Assembly (NCBI GenBank): GCA_007121575.1 | Contig: SKKJ01000331.1 | Location: 1 to 6,372 of the forward strand | Direction: 5' to 3' | DNA length: 6,372 nt | DNA from: Natronomonas sp. | Lineage (GTDB): Archaea > Halobacteriota > Halobacteria > Halobacteriales > Haloarculaceae | In this document: piece after piece, positions 1-5,835 of the stretch | How the letters are laid out: the number at the start of each line of letters is the position of its first letter | Numbering within the stretch: the stretch's first letter is position 1 | Notes under the pieces: model-generated | Seen by the model: the letters and a program-made list of their open reading frames with translations, nothing else | The model's database searches: none | Told to the model about the DNA's origin: nothing | Position numbers and translations under genes: made by a program

Positions 1-455
1 CGGGTGTCGTCCGCCCGTACGCCCCGACGGGGCACCGTCACGAAGCCGAGATCGAAGCGTTCCTCGGGACACAGGTTTCGTTCACCGCGCACGCGGTCGA
101 TATGACCCGCGGCGCGTCCGCGACCTGTCACGTCTACCCCGACAGCCCGGTCTCGACGGCCGATCTCTGGAAGGCGTATCGCGGCAGCTACGCCGACGAA
201 CCGTTCGTTCGTATCGTCGCGGGCGGTTCCGGCGTCTATCGGTATCCCGAACCGAAGGCCGTCGCCGGCTCGAACTACGCCGAAGTCGGCTTCGAGGTTG
301 ATCCGCGCAACGGGCGCGTCGTCGTCTTCTCGGCGATCGACAATATGATGAAAGGTTCTGCCGGCCAGGCTGTTCATGCGGCGAACATCGCGCTGGGTCT
401 CGCGGAGACCGCCGGCCTCGAATTCAGCGGTCTTCACCCGGTGGGGGCGCCCTGA
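1..455 (+). CDS. argC: LysW-glutamyl-phosphate/semialdehyde reductase ArgC (LysY type), C-terminal part
   Basis: This is the 3' part of an ArgC/LysY reductase. The reading frame begins at base 3; 150 residues and a TGA stop at 453-455 are visible. ArgC/LysY uses NADPH to reduce an acyl phosphate to a semialdehyde, here most likely on LysW-bound glutamate in the cytoplasm, the third step from glutamate to ornithine. The sequence shows the family motif GHRHEAEIE at visible residues 10-18; its second His (bases 39-41) matches the catalytic His of the family. Near the end is DNMMKGSAGQAVHAANIA, the conserved C-terminal cofactor and interface motif (usually DN.vKGaaGQAvq). The N-terminal NADP-binding domain and catalytic Cys lie outside the window. 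argB starts one base after the stop, so this is an operon member. Assignment to arginine rather than lysine rests on argF downstream and on the known haloarchaeal use of the diaminopimelate route for lysine. Confidence 0.93.
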   Translation, partial: GVVRPYAPTGHRHEAEIEAFLGTQVSFTAHAVDMTRGASATCHVYPDSPVSTADLWKAYRGSYADEPFVRIVAGGSGVYRYPEPKAVAGSNYAEVGFEVDPRNGRVVVFSAIDNMMKGSAGQAVHAANIALGLAETAGLEFSGLHPVGAP

Positions 456-456
456 A

Positions 457-1284
457 ATGGGTACGACTGTTGTCGTCAAGATCGGCGGTGCACGCGCCGT
501 CGATCCCGAAGGCGCGCTCGCCGATATCGCGGGATTAGAAGACGACGGCATCGATGTCGTCGTCGTCCACGGCGGTTCGACGGCGGTCGATGACGCCTTA
601 GAACGGATGGGTATCGAACCCGAATACGTCGAAACGCCGTCCGGGGTCGTCGGTCGGTTCACTGACGCCGAGACGATGGACGTGTTCAAAATGGCGATGG
701 CCGGGCTCGTCAACACGGATCTCGTGACCGGACTGCGAAATCAAGGCGTCGACGCGGTCGGGCTCTCGGGTGTCGACGGCGGTCTGTTGAGCGGCGCTCG
801 AAAATCGGCCGTCCGCGTCGTCGAAGACGGCAAAAAGAAGATCCGCCGCGGCGATCACTCGGGGACGATCAAAGCCGTCAATGGCGGGTTATTGAAAACG
901 CTACTCGCGGACGGATACACGCCCGTCGTTTCACCACCCATGCTGGCCGATGACGGGGTCGCAGTGAACACGGACGCCGATCGAGCCTCGGCGGCAGTCG
1001 CTGCCGAACTCGGTGCGACGCTCGTTTCGTTGACCGACGTTTCGGGCGTCTATCGCGATCCCGACGATCCCTCGACGCTCATCGAACGCGTCGAGACGCC
1101 TGCTGCGTACGACGAACTGAAAGCGGCCGCCGAGGGCTTTATGAGTCGGAAGGTAATGGCGGCGACCGAGGCGCTCGACGGGGGCGCTCGTGAAGTCGTC
1201 ATCGCCGATGCGAACGCCGACGAACCGATCCGAGCAGCCCTCGACGGCGGCGGAACGCACGTCCTCTCGGACGCGCTTGAATGA
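457..1284 (+). CDS. argB: LysW-aminoacyl (glutamate) kinase ArgB / LysZ type
   Basis: This is a 275-residue amino-acid kinase family protein, the usual length for ArgB/LysZ. It should phosphorylate the gamma-carboxyl of LysW-bound glutamate with ATP in the cytoplasm, making the substrate of ArgC. Visible motifs are the phosphate-binding KIGG (residues 8-11) and VVHGG (36-40), GRFTDAETMDVF (66-77, the substrate-side segment), VGLSGVDGG (101-109), VNTDADRASA (170-179, nucleotide and substrate region), LTDVSGVY (192-199) and MSRKVMAA (229-236) with the conserved Lys232. The frame is open further upstream to an ATG at 376, but that would overlap argC by 80 bases and add an Arg-rich tail. The ATG at 457, one base after the argC stop, gives the canonical MGTTVVVKIGG start. 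A G-rich stretch at 441-447 (GTGGGGG) could help ribosome binding, but the main link is coupling to argC. LysW specificity is inferred from family and context, because N-acetylglutamate kinases share the same fold. Confidence 0.93.
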   Translation: MGTTVVVKIGGARAVDPEGALADIAGLEDDGIDVVVVHGGSTAVDDALERMGIEPEYVETPSGVVGRFTDAETMDVFKMAMAGLVNTDLVTGLRNQGVDAVGLSGVDGGLLSGARKSAVRVVEDGKKKIRRGDHSGTIKAVNGGLLKTLLADGYTPVVSPPMLADDGVAVNTDADRASAAVAAELGATLVSLTDVSGVYRDPDDPSTLIERVETPAAYDELKAAAEGFMSRKVMAATEALDGGAREVVIADANADEPIRAALDGGGTHVLSDALE

Positions 1285-1297
1285 TACAGATACAACC

Positions 1298-2425
1298 ATG
1301 AGCGGCTTCGTTTTTTCAGAGAAACCGATTCGTATCGACCGTGGCGAGGGAGTGTATCTCTACGACACGAATGGAAACGAGTATCTCGACTTCGGCGCGA
1401 GCTACGCCTGCACGCCGGTCGGGCATTGTCATCCCACCGTCGTCGATGCGGCGAAAAGCCAACTCGAGGAGCTATTCTACGTTCAGGCATCGTATCCGCA
1501 CGCGGCCCGAACGGCGCTGTATGCACAGCTAGCCGACGTGGCACCGGGCGATATCGACAACGTATGGCTGTGTAACTCCGGGACCGAGGCGAACGAGGCG
1601 GCGCTGAAATTCGCCCGTCACGCGACCGGGCGACCGAAGATCATCGCGACGACTCGCGCCTTCCACGGCCGGACGATGGGGGCGCTCTCGGCCACGTGGA
1701 AGAACGAATACAAAGACGGATTCGAGCCCCTCGCTGGCGGTTTCGAGTTCGTTGAGTACGGTGACGCCGAGGCGATGGCCGCAGCGATCGACGACGAGAC
1801 CGCCGCGGTCATTCTCGAACCGCTGCAGGGTGAGGGTGGCGTTAACCCGGTCTCGGAGGAGTACCTTCGATCGGTTCGGACCGAAACCGAGGCGGCCGGT
1901 GCGGCGTTGATCCTCGATGAGATCCAGACCGGGTTGGGTCGAACGGGAGAGCTGTGGGCGGCGGAGAAATACGGTATCGTCCCGGATATCCTGACGACGG
2001 CGAAGGGCCTCGCGAGCGGCCTTCCGATCGGCGCGACACTCTGTCGAGAGTGGATCGCCGAGGACGCGGGCAATCACGGTTCGACGTTCAGCGGCGGTCC
2101 CGTGGTCTCCGCGGCCGCGGGCGCGACGCTCGACGTGATCGAACGGGAGAATCTCCCCGCACACGCCGCCACGGTCGGTTCGTACATTCGCGAGGAGATC
2201 GATAACCGTCTCGGTGATTCGATTCGCGAAATCCGTGGCCATGGGCTCATGACCGGCATCGAGGTCAAGCGCGGATCGAACCGGCTGCTTCGAGATCTCG
2301 CGCTCGAACACGGCGTCTTGGCGCTGCCGGCGGGCAGGACCGTGCTTCGGCTGTTGCCACCGCTCACCATCGAGCGCGAACACGCCGAGGAAGTCATCGA
2401 CGCCGTAGAGGACGTTCTCACATGA
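1298..2425 (+). CDS. argD: LysW-ornithine/lysine aminotransferase ArgD (LysJ type), PLP-dependent
   Basis: This is a 375-residue class III PLP aminotransferase of the acetylornithine aminotransferase group. It should transfer an amino group from glutamate to carrier-bound glutamate semialdehyde, giving carrier-bound ornithine. Key elements are SGTEANE (94-100, cofactor phosphate), AFHGRTMGAL (122-131, with the His-Gly pair near PLP), ILEPLQGEGG (172-181), LDEIQTGLGRTG (206-217, Asp207 contacting the pyridine nitrogen), TTAKGL (233-238, Lys236 as the Schiff-base lysine) and GSTFSGGP (261-268). No key residue is missing. The frame is open back to 1190 within argB, but only the ATG at 1298 gives the family start (MSGFVFSEKPIRIDRGEGVYLYD) without overlapping argB. 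It follows argB by 13 bases with no clear Shine-Dalgarno site. Its TGA overlaps the argE ATG. It could accept lysine-pathway substrates, as LysJ does, but its neighbours point to arginine. Confidence 0.94.
   Translation: MSGFVFSEKPIRIDRGEGVYLYDTNGNEYLDFGASYACTPVGHCHPTVVDAAKSQLEELFYVQASYPHAARTALYAQLADVAPGDIDNVWLCNSGTEANEAALKFARHATGRPKIIATTRAFHGRTMGALSATWKNEYKDGFEPLAGGFEFVEYGDAEAMAAAIDDETAAVILEPLQGEGGVNPVSEEYLRSVRTETEAAGAALILDEIQTGLGRTGELWAAEKYGIVPDILTTAKGLASGLPIGATLCREWIAEDAGNHGSTFSGGPVVSAAAGATLDVIERENLPAHAATVGSYIREEIDNRLGDSIREIRGHGLMTGIEVKRGSNRLLRDLALEHGVLALPAGRTVLRLLPPLTIEREHAEEVIDAVEDVLT
2408..2412 (+). promoter_or_regulatory. Ribosome-binding site of argE inside argD
   Basis: GAGGA lies inside the last codons of argD (Glu-Asp), 9 bases before the argE ATG at 2422. 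With the ATGA overlap it supports that start and translational coupling. Confidence 0.5.
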
Positions 2426-3504
2426 GCGATTCTGCCCCGGTCTCCGGTCCGGACACCGAGGCTCGCGAGCTGCTCGAAGCGCTCGTTTTAACTCCCTCAG
2501 TAGCGCCCGATGAAACGGCGTGTGCGGACGTTCTGGTGTCGTTTTTCGAAGAAAACGACCGAACGGCCTTCATCGACGAGGTCGGAAACGTTCGCGCGCC
2601 GGCCGATGACAGCGTGCTCTATACCTCTCATATCGACACCGTCCCCGGCGAGATTCCGGTCCGAATCGAAGACGGCGAGAACGGCCCCGAACTGTGGGGC
2701 CGAGGCTCGGTCGACGCGAAGGGACCGCTCACAGCGCTTGCTATCGCCGCCGTTCGGACCGGCGTTTCCTTCGTCGGCGTCGTCGGTGAGGAAGTCGATT
2801 CCCGTGGGGCACGCTATCTCGTCGCGGATCGAGACGCTCCCGATGCGGTCGTCAACGGCGAGCCATCCGGCTGGGATGGTATCACGCTCGGCTACCGTGG
2901 CATCGTTAGCGGAAGGTACATCTGCACCTCTGAATCGGGACACACCTCTCGACCGGAACCCAACGCGATTCAAGAGGCGATCGCGTGGTGGTCTGCGGTC
3001 GAAGAGCGGTTCGGATCGAACAGTCCCGGAGAGGAAGAAAACGAGGAAACGGGTCCGTCGGTGTTCGAACGCGTTACCCCGAAGCCGGTCCGGATCGAGG
3101 GCGGTATCTCGGACGATGGCCTCGCTGTGGAGACGACGCTGGATGTGCAACTTCGCGTTCCGCCGTCGTATACGACGGATGACGTGAGAGAGTTGGCTGA
3201 CGGCGAGTTGACGGCTGGAACCGTCAACTGGACGGACGCGATCGAACCGACGATGCAGAGTCCACGGACACCGATTGCGCGTGCGTTTCGGGTCGCGATC
3301 CGCGGGCAGGGCGGCGATCCACGGTTACTTCGGAAGACGGGGACGGCGGATATGAATATCTACGCCGATGCGTGGGACTGTCCAATGGTGACCTACGGTC
3401 CGGGGGATTCGGATCTGGATCACGCACCGAACGAACATCTCGAACTGCGCGAGCTGGATCGCGCGGTCGCGGTGCTCGAAGCAGTTGCGGAGGACCTCAC
3501 ATGA
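2422..3504 (+). CDS. argE: LysW-ornithine/lysine hydrolase ArgE (LysK type), M20 metallopeptidase family
   Basis: This is a 360-residue M20-family dinuclear metal hydrolase, expected to release ornithine from the carrier protein in the cytoplasm. The metal site reads in order: HID (His70, Asp72), GRGSVDAKGP (bridging Asp98), GEEVDSRGA (Glu123 as general base, Glu124 as ligand), NGEPSGWDG (Glu147) and DLDHAPNE (His334). His174 in SGHTSRP lies where the dimerisation-domain His of the family contacts substrate. KTGTADMN (305-312) is close to the segment seen in LysK proteins. An acidic stretch (SPGEEENEETGPS, residues 201-213) in the lid region is typical of haloarchaeal adaptation. The start codon overlaps the argD stop as ATGA, and the stop overlaps the argF start in the same way. 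An acetylornithine deacetylase or succinyl-diaminopimelate desuccinylase role is possible on fold alone; the LysK-like length, motifs and argC-B-D-E-F order favour the LysW route. Confidence 0.92.
   Translation: MSDSAPVSGPDTEARELLEALVLTPSVAPDETACADVLVSFFEENDRTAFIDEVGNVRAPADDSVLYTSHIDTVPGEIPVRIEDGENGPELWGRGSVDAKGPLTALAIAAVRTGVSFVGVVGEEVDSRGARYLVADRDAPDAVVNGEPSGWDGITLGYRGIVSGRYICTSESGHTSRPEPNAIQEAIAWWSAVEERFGSNSPGEEENEETGPSVFERVTPKPVRIEGGISDDGLAVETTLDVQLRVPPSYTTDDVRELADGELTAGTVNWTDAIEPTMQSPRTPIARAFRVAIRGQGGDPRLLRKTGTADMNIYADAWDCPMVTYGPGDSDLDHAPNEHLELRELDRAVAVLEAVAEDLT
3489..3493 (+). promoter_or_regulatory. Ribosome-binding site of argF inside argE
   Basis: GGAGG lies inside the last codons of argE with 7 bases between it and the ATG at 3501, a good Shine-Dalgarno position. 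It fixes the argF start, which otherwise has an open frame back into argE. Confidence 0.65.
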
Positions 3505-4397
3505 ACTTTCTGAACATCGACGATCTGACGAGAGAACAACTCGAGGACGTACTGACGCGTGCGAGCGATCTCAAAGAGCGAACCGCCCGCGGGAAGACGG
3601 CCGATACGATGGACGGGCAAACGCTCGCGATGCTCTTTGAGAAACCGTCGACGCGAACGCGGGTCTCGTTCGAGACCGGCGCAACACAACTCGGCGGCCA
3701 CGCGATCTTTCTCGGGCCCGAAGATATCCATCTCGGCCACGGCGAACCCGTAAAAGACACCGCGCGCGCGTTGTCGAGATACGTCGACGTCATCATGGCA
3801 CGAGTCTATGATCATGCCGATGTCGTCGAGTTGGGTGCGTATTCGACAGTCCCTGTCGTCAACGGGCTCACCGATGACGCGCATCCGTGCCAAACGCTCG
3901 CGGATCTGTTGACGATCAAAGAGCGCTTCGATGGGTTCGACGATGTGACGGTCGCATGGGTCGGCGACGGAAACAACGTCTGTCAATCGTTCGTCATCGG
4001 TGCAGCCCTCGTCGGGCTGGATCTCGTCGTCGCGACGCCGGAAGAATACGGTGTCGACGATGCCGTGTTGGATCGGGCGGCCGAACTCGGTAACAGACCG
4101 GAAATCACGACCGACCCGGAGGAAGCCGTCTCGAGCGTGGACGTCGTCTACACCGACGTGTGGGTCAGTATGGGTGAAGAATCCGAGCGCGCCGAGAAGC
4201 TCGACGCGTTCTCACAGGCCGGATTCCAGATCACCGACGACCTACTCGGCGATCGAGCGCTCATGCACTGCCTTCCGGCCCACCGCGGCGAAGAGGTCAC
4301 GGACGCGGCGCTCGAAAGCGAGAATTCCATCGTGTGGGAACAGGCAGAAAACCGCCTGCACGCACAGAAAGGGTTATTGACGTATCTGTTGGCGTAA
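3501..4397 (+). CDS. argF: Ornithine carbamoyltransferase
   Basis: This is a 298-residue ornithine carbamoyltransferase, a full-length family member that condenses ornithine with carbamoyl phosphate to citrulline in the cytoplasm. Visible motifs are STRTRVSFE (50-58, carbamoyl phosphate binding), HPCQTLAD (128-135), the ornithine-domain signature VGDGNNV (154-160), DVWVSMGEE (219-227, SMG loop for ornithine binding) and HCLPAHRGEEV (256-266, with the catalytic Cys257). The SMG loop and HCLP motif separate it from aspartate carbamoyltransferase. The C-terminal AENRLHAQKG is also standard. The frame continues upstream inside argE to 3372, but that part is Arg/Ser-rich shadow sequence. The ATG at 3501 has a GGAGG site and overlaps the argE stop. 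It is the last gene of the operon and is followed by a T-rich stretch. In haloarchaea such an enzyme can also take part in arginine fermentation, but no arcA or arcC is seen here. Confidence 0.97.
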   Translation: MNFLNIDDLTREQLEDVLTRASDLKERTARGKTADTMDGQTLAMLFEKPSTRTRVSFETGATQLGGHAIFLGPEDIHLGHGEPVKDTARALSRYVDVIMARVYDHADVVELGAYSTVPVVNGLTDDAHPCQTLADLLTIKERFDGFDDVTVAWVGDGNNVCQSFVIGAALVGLDLVVATPEEYGVDDAVLDRAAELGNRPEITTDPEEAVSSVDVVYTDVWVSMGEESERAEKLDAFSQAGFQITDDLLGDRALMHCLPAHRGEEVTDAALESENSIVWEQAENRLHAQKGLLTYLLA

Positions 4398-4398
4398 C

Positions 4399-4418
4399 GC
4401 TTCTTCTTTGCTTGTTTT
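4399..4418 (+). terminator. T-rich putative terminator of the arg operon
   Basis: Directly after the argF stop the + strand runs CTTCTTCTTTGCTTGTTTTG, with no strong hairpin. Archaeal RNA polymerase commonly stops at such U-rich tracts, so this is a reasonable 3' end for the argCBDEF message. The opposite strand here is A-rich, so it would not stop the convergent thioredoxin transcript. Confidence 0.5.
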
Positions 4419-4437
4419 GTGCTTCGCCTTTATCCGA

Positions 4438-4704
4438 TTATGCGCCCGCTTCGCCGAGTGCGGCTTCGATGTCGTCACGTTGGGTGACGCCGACGAACCG
4501 TTCGACGATGCCGTCGTCGTTTTCGATGATGAGCGTCGGCAGCGATCGCACTTGGTACTCGTTCGCGATGTCTTGTTCCGCGTCGACGTCGATCTTCTCG
4601 AACTCGACGTCCGGATACTCCTCGGAGAGCTCATCGAGGATCGGGTCTTGGGTTTTACACGGGCCACACCAATCGGCGTAGAAATCTTTTAGCCTGACAG
4701 CCAT
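4438..4704 (-). CDS. Short thioredoxin (CGPC active site)
   Basis: This is an 88-residue thioredoxin-fold protein, probably a cytoplasmic dithiol-disulfide oxidoreductase. The active site WCGPCK is at residues 12-17, with redox cysteines 13 and 16. The cis-proline loop SLPTLI has Pro56, and the conserved Gly72 lies in FVGVTQ. It is shorter than classical thioredoxins (about 105 residues) because the first beta strand and helix are essentially absent: the chain opens with MAVRLKDFYADWCGPC. The frame stays open to an ATG at 4755, but that would run through the promoter box at 4729-4740, so the ATG at 4704 (box about 27 bases away, leaderless) is preferred. It is convergent with argF and divergent from secG. 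Partners cannot be inferred from the neighbours. No T-rich stop signal is seen after its TAA, so its transcript may extend antisense into argF. Confidence 0.93.
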   Translation of the reverse strand: MAVRLKDFYADWCGPCKTQDPILDELSEEYPDVEFEKIDVDAEQDIANEYQVRSLPTLIIENDDGIVERFVGVTQRDDIEAALGEAGA

Positions 4705-4728
4705 AGCTATCGGTATCTCATCCGACCT

Positions 4729-4740
4729 GATAAGCGTTTT
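4729..4740 (-). promoter_or_regulatory. TATA-like promoter box of the thioredoxin gene
   Basis: Read on the - strand this is AAAACGCTTATC. The TTA lies 27-29 bases before the A of the ATG at 4704, the spacing expected for a leaderless haloarchaeal transcript. It shares AAACGCTTA with the divergent secG box. Confidence 0.55.
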
Positions 4741-4762
4741 CCAAACGGCAGGCAATCGGTGT

Positions 4763-4775
4763 CGAAACGCTTAGG
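4763..4775 (+). promoter_or_regulatory. TATA-like promoter box of secG (Sec61-beta)
   Basis: CGAAACGCTTAGG reads as a purine-rich BRE followed by a weak TATA box, centred about 28 bases before the ATG at 4799. This suggests a leaderless transcript; no Shine-Dalgarno site is present before that ATG. Confidence 0.55.
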
Positions 4776-4798
4776 ACGCCCCGGACGAATTAGCGGGT

Positions 4799-4960
4799 AT
4801 GAGCAGCGGTCAAAACTCCGGCGGACTGATGTCGAGTGCGGGACTCGTCCGATATTTCGATGCAGAGGACAGTAACACGCCAACGATGGATCCGCGGACG
4901 GTCGTCGCCTTCGGCGTTCTCTTCGGCGTGTTCGTGTTGATGTTGAACGCGTTGGCCTGA
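4799..4960 (+). CDS. secG: Preprotein translocase Sec61-beta subunit (archaeal SecG)
   Basis: This small gene of 53 codons plus TGA encodes the archaeal Sec61-beta subunit, the small tail-anchored partner of SecY and SecE in the protein-conducting channel of the cell membrane. The N-terminal cytoplasmic part is Ser/Gly-rich ([16 protein letters not shown]) and is followed by the characteristic LVRYFDAED (residues 16-24), then a short linker containing DPRTVV. One hydrophobic membrane segment, [19 protein letters not shown] (35-53), reaches the C-terminus. Length, order and motifs match the family, which is always about 50-60 residues in archaea. It is often missed because of its size. The ATG at 4799 is supported by the promoter box about 28 bases upstream. 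It diverges from the thioredoxin gene and converges with the phosphoesterase gene, 39 bases from stop to stop. Confidence 0.93.
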   Translation: MSSGQNSGGLMSSAGLVRYFDAEDSNTPTMDPRTVVAFGVLFGVFVLMLNALA

Positions 4961-4969
4961 TCGACCCGG

Positions 4970-4977
4970 CTTTTTAT
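4970..4977 (+). terminator. T-run after secG
   Basis: CTTTTTAT begins 9 bases after the secG stop, a plausible archaeal U-tract terminator. No matching T-run is seen on the opposite strand for the convergent phosphoesterase gene. Confidence 0.45.
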
Positions 4978-4999
4978 AAGGGATCCTTTACGCTGTAAT

Positions 5000-5752
5000 T
5001 TATATTTCGTAGTACGCCATCGTCTCCGAACCGACCTTCATTTCGACTCGAATCGTCTCCTCGATCTCGACTTCAGCGTAGGTTCCCGTGATCGGGACGT
5101 CCGGTTTCTCTTTGCTGAACGCGTTGATCGTGACGTGGTCGACCCCTTTATAAACCGTGTGGTTCGCATCGTGTAAATGGCCGTTGATCACACACCGGAC
5201 GGATAACTCCTCAAACACCTCGTTCACCGCCCGTTTATTGCCACAGAAGGCTTCCTCCGGTCGAGTCGCCCACCAGACCGTATCGCTCACGTCGCGGTAG
5301 TGAAGCGGGTGATGGGTGAACACTGTCACTGGTTCGTCCGGATCGAGTTCCCTCAAGAGTTCAAATCCGTCCACGGAGATTTCACCGCGTGGGTTTCCGA
5401 GCCGGTGTGTCACTGAGTTTAAAAACACCAGCGTTTCGTTTTTCATCCGAACGACGTCATCGAGCGGATGTCCGAACAGCGATTCGAGGGTTTCCAACGA
5501 GAGATTTATGACGTCGTGGTTTCCTCCAAGCATTCGAAGCGGAGGGCCGAACGAGAGGTGTTCTCTCACCATCTCGATGTGTTCTCGATCTAGTTGTGCC
5601 GTTTCGTCTTCGATGCTATCGCCGAGCATCACGACGAGATCCGGATCGAACCGTTGTAGCTGTTCGACGACGCGATCGAGTTCCGCGGCGATCTCTTCTC
5701 GAAAACCGCTCCGCATGTGAATATCCGAGATAATACCGAGTCGAAGCGTCAT
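5000..5752 (-). CDS. Calcineurin-like metallophosphoesterase
   Basis: This is a 250-residue metallophosphoesterase of the calcineurin-like superfamily, with no signal peptide or membrane segment, so probably cytoplasmic. The dinuclear metal motifs appear in order: DIH (Asp10, His12), GDSIED (Asp45), GNHD (Asn78, His79), THHPLH (His147/148) and GHLH (His192, His194). The layout resembles CpdA-like phosphodiesterases, but the substrate cannot be told from sequence and could be a cyclic nucleotide, another phosphodiester or a phosphomonoester. The ATG at 5752 is preceded by GGAGGT at 5 bases, a strong and, for haloarchaea, less common leadered start. Its ATG overlaps the stop of a 21-codon upstream ORF. 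Hand counts over five 60-base lines of the gene give about 48-60% GC, against 65-67% in two sampled lines of the arg operon, so it may have a separate origin. It is convergent with secG. Confidence 0.9.
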   Translation of the reverse strand: MTLRLGIISDIHMRSGFREEIAAELDRVVEQLQRFDPDLVVMLGDSIEDETAQLDREHIEMVREHLSFGPPLRMLGGNHDVINLSLETLESLFGHPLDDVVRMKNETLVFLNSVTHRLGNPRGEISVDGFELLRELDPDEPVTVFTHHPLHYRDVSDTVWWATRPEEAFCGNKRAVNEVFEELSVRCVINGHLHDANHTVYKGVDHVTINAFSKEKPDVPITGTYAEVEIEETIRVEMKVGSETMAYYEI

Positions 5753-5814
5753 TCGTTACCTCCCATCCTTCGCTCGAAACACCTTCTCGTTGTCTTCATG
5801 TACTGATCTACCAT
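5749..5814 (-). CDS. Possible 21-residue micro-ORF or leader peptide upstream of the phosphoesterase
   Basis: This - strand ORF of 21 codons plus TGA begins at the ATG at 5814 (MVDQYMKTTRRCFERR...) and ends so that its TGA overlaps the phosphoesterase ATG as ATGA. Its 3' end contains the GGAGGT ribosome-binding site of that gene (Gly-Gly codons). A TATA-like element (TTATATA on the - strand, 5840-5846) is centred about 29 bases before its ATG, fitting leaderless translation. If it is translated, ribosomes finishing it would be positioned to start the phosphoesterase. The peptide is basic (one Lys, four Arg, against one Asp and two Glu) with one Cys, unlike typical acidic haloarchaeal proteins. 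I recognise no family. It may be a leader peptide, a micropeptide, or a chance ORF in a 5' untranslated region. Confidence 0.35.
   Translation of the reverse strand: MVDQYMKTTRRCFERRMGGNE
5758..5763 (-). promoter_or_regulatory. Strong Shine-Dalgarno site of the phosphoesterase gene
   Basis: GGAGGT on the - strand, 5 bases before the ATG at 5752. It decides the start and implies a leadered transcript or coupling to the upstream micro-ORF. Confidence 0.75.
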
Positions 5815-5835
5815 TCCTCTCTGTGAATTCTTCGC

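Noticed and set aside
376..456. Upstream start for argB at 376
   Set aside because: It would overlap argC by 80 bases and add an Arg/Trp-rich tail. The ATG at 457 gives the family N-terminus.
1190..1297. Upstream start for argD at 1190
   Set aside because: It overlaps argB by 95 bases and adds a Ser/Thr/Arg-rich tail not seen in the family.
1529..2383. A 284-codon open frame on the - strand opposite argD
   Set aside because: It lies wholly opposite a well-supported aminotransferase gene and its translation is Arg/Asp-rich with no family motif. Long antisense frames are common in GC-rich haloarchaeal genes.
2497..3150. A 217-codon open frame on the - strand opposite argE, and a similar + strand frame at 2510-3187
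   Set aside because: Both are Arg/Ser-rich shadows of the argE codons, without motifs or promoter.
4408..4692. A 94-codon + strand frame opposite the thioredoxin gene
   Set aside because: The thioredoxin frame has the CGPC and cis-Pro motifs and a promoter. The + strand frame would begin within the T-rich terminator region and has no recognisable motif.
4976..4993. Imperfect palindrome around GGATCC between secG and the phosphoesterase
   Set aside because: Only a 12-base symmetry with mismatches in a short convergent gap; too weak to call a site or bidirectional terminator.
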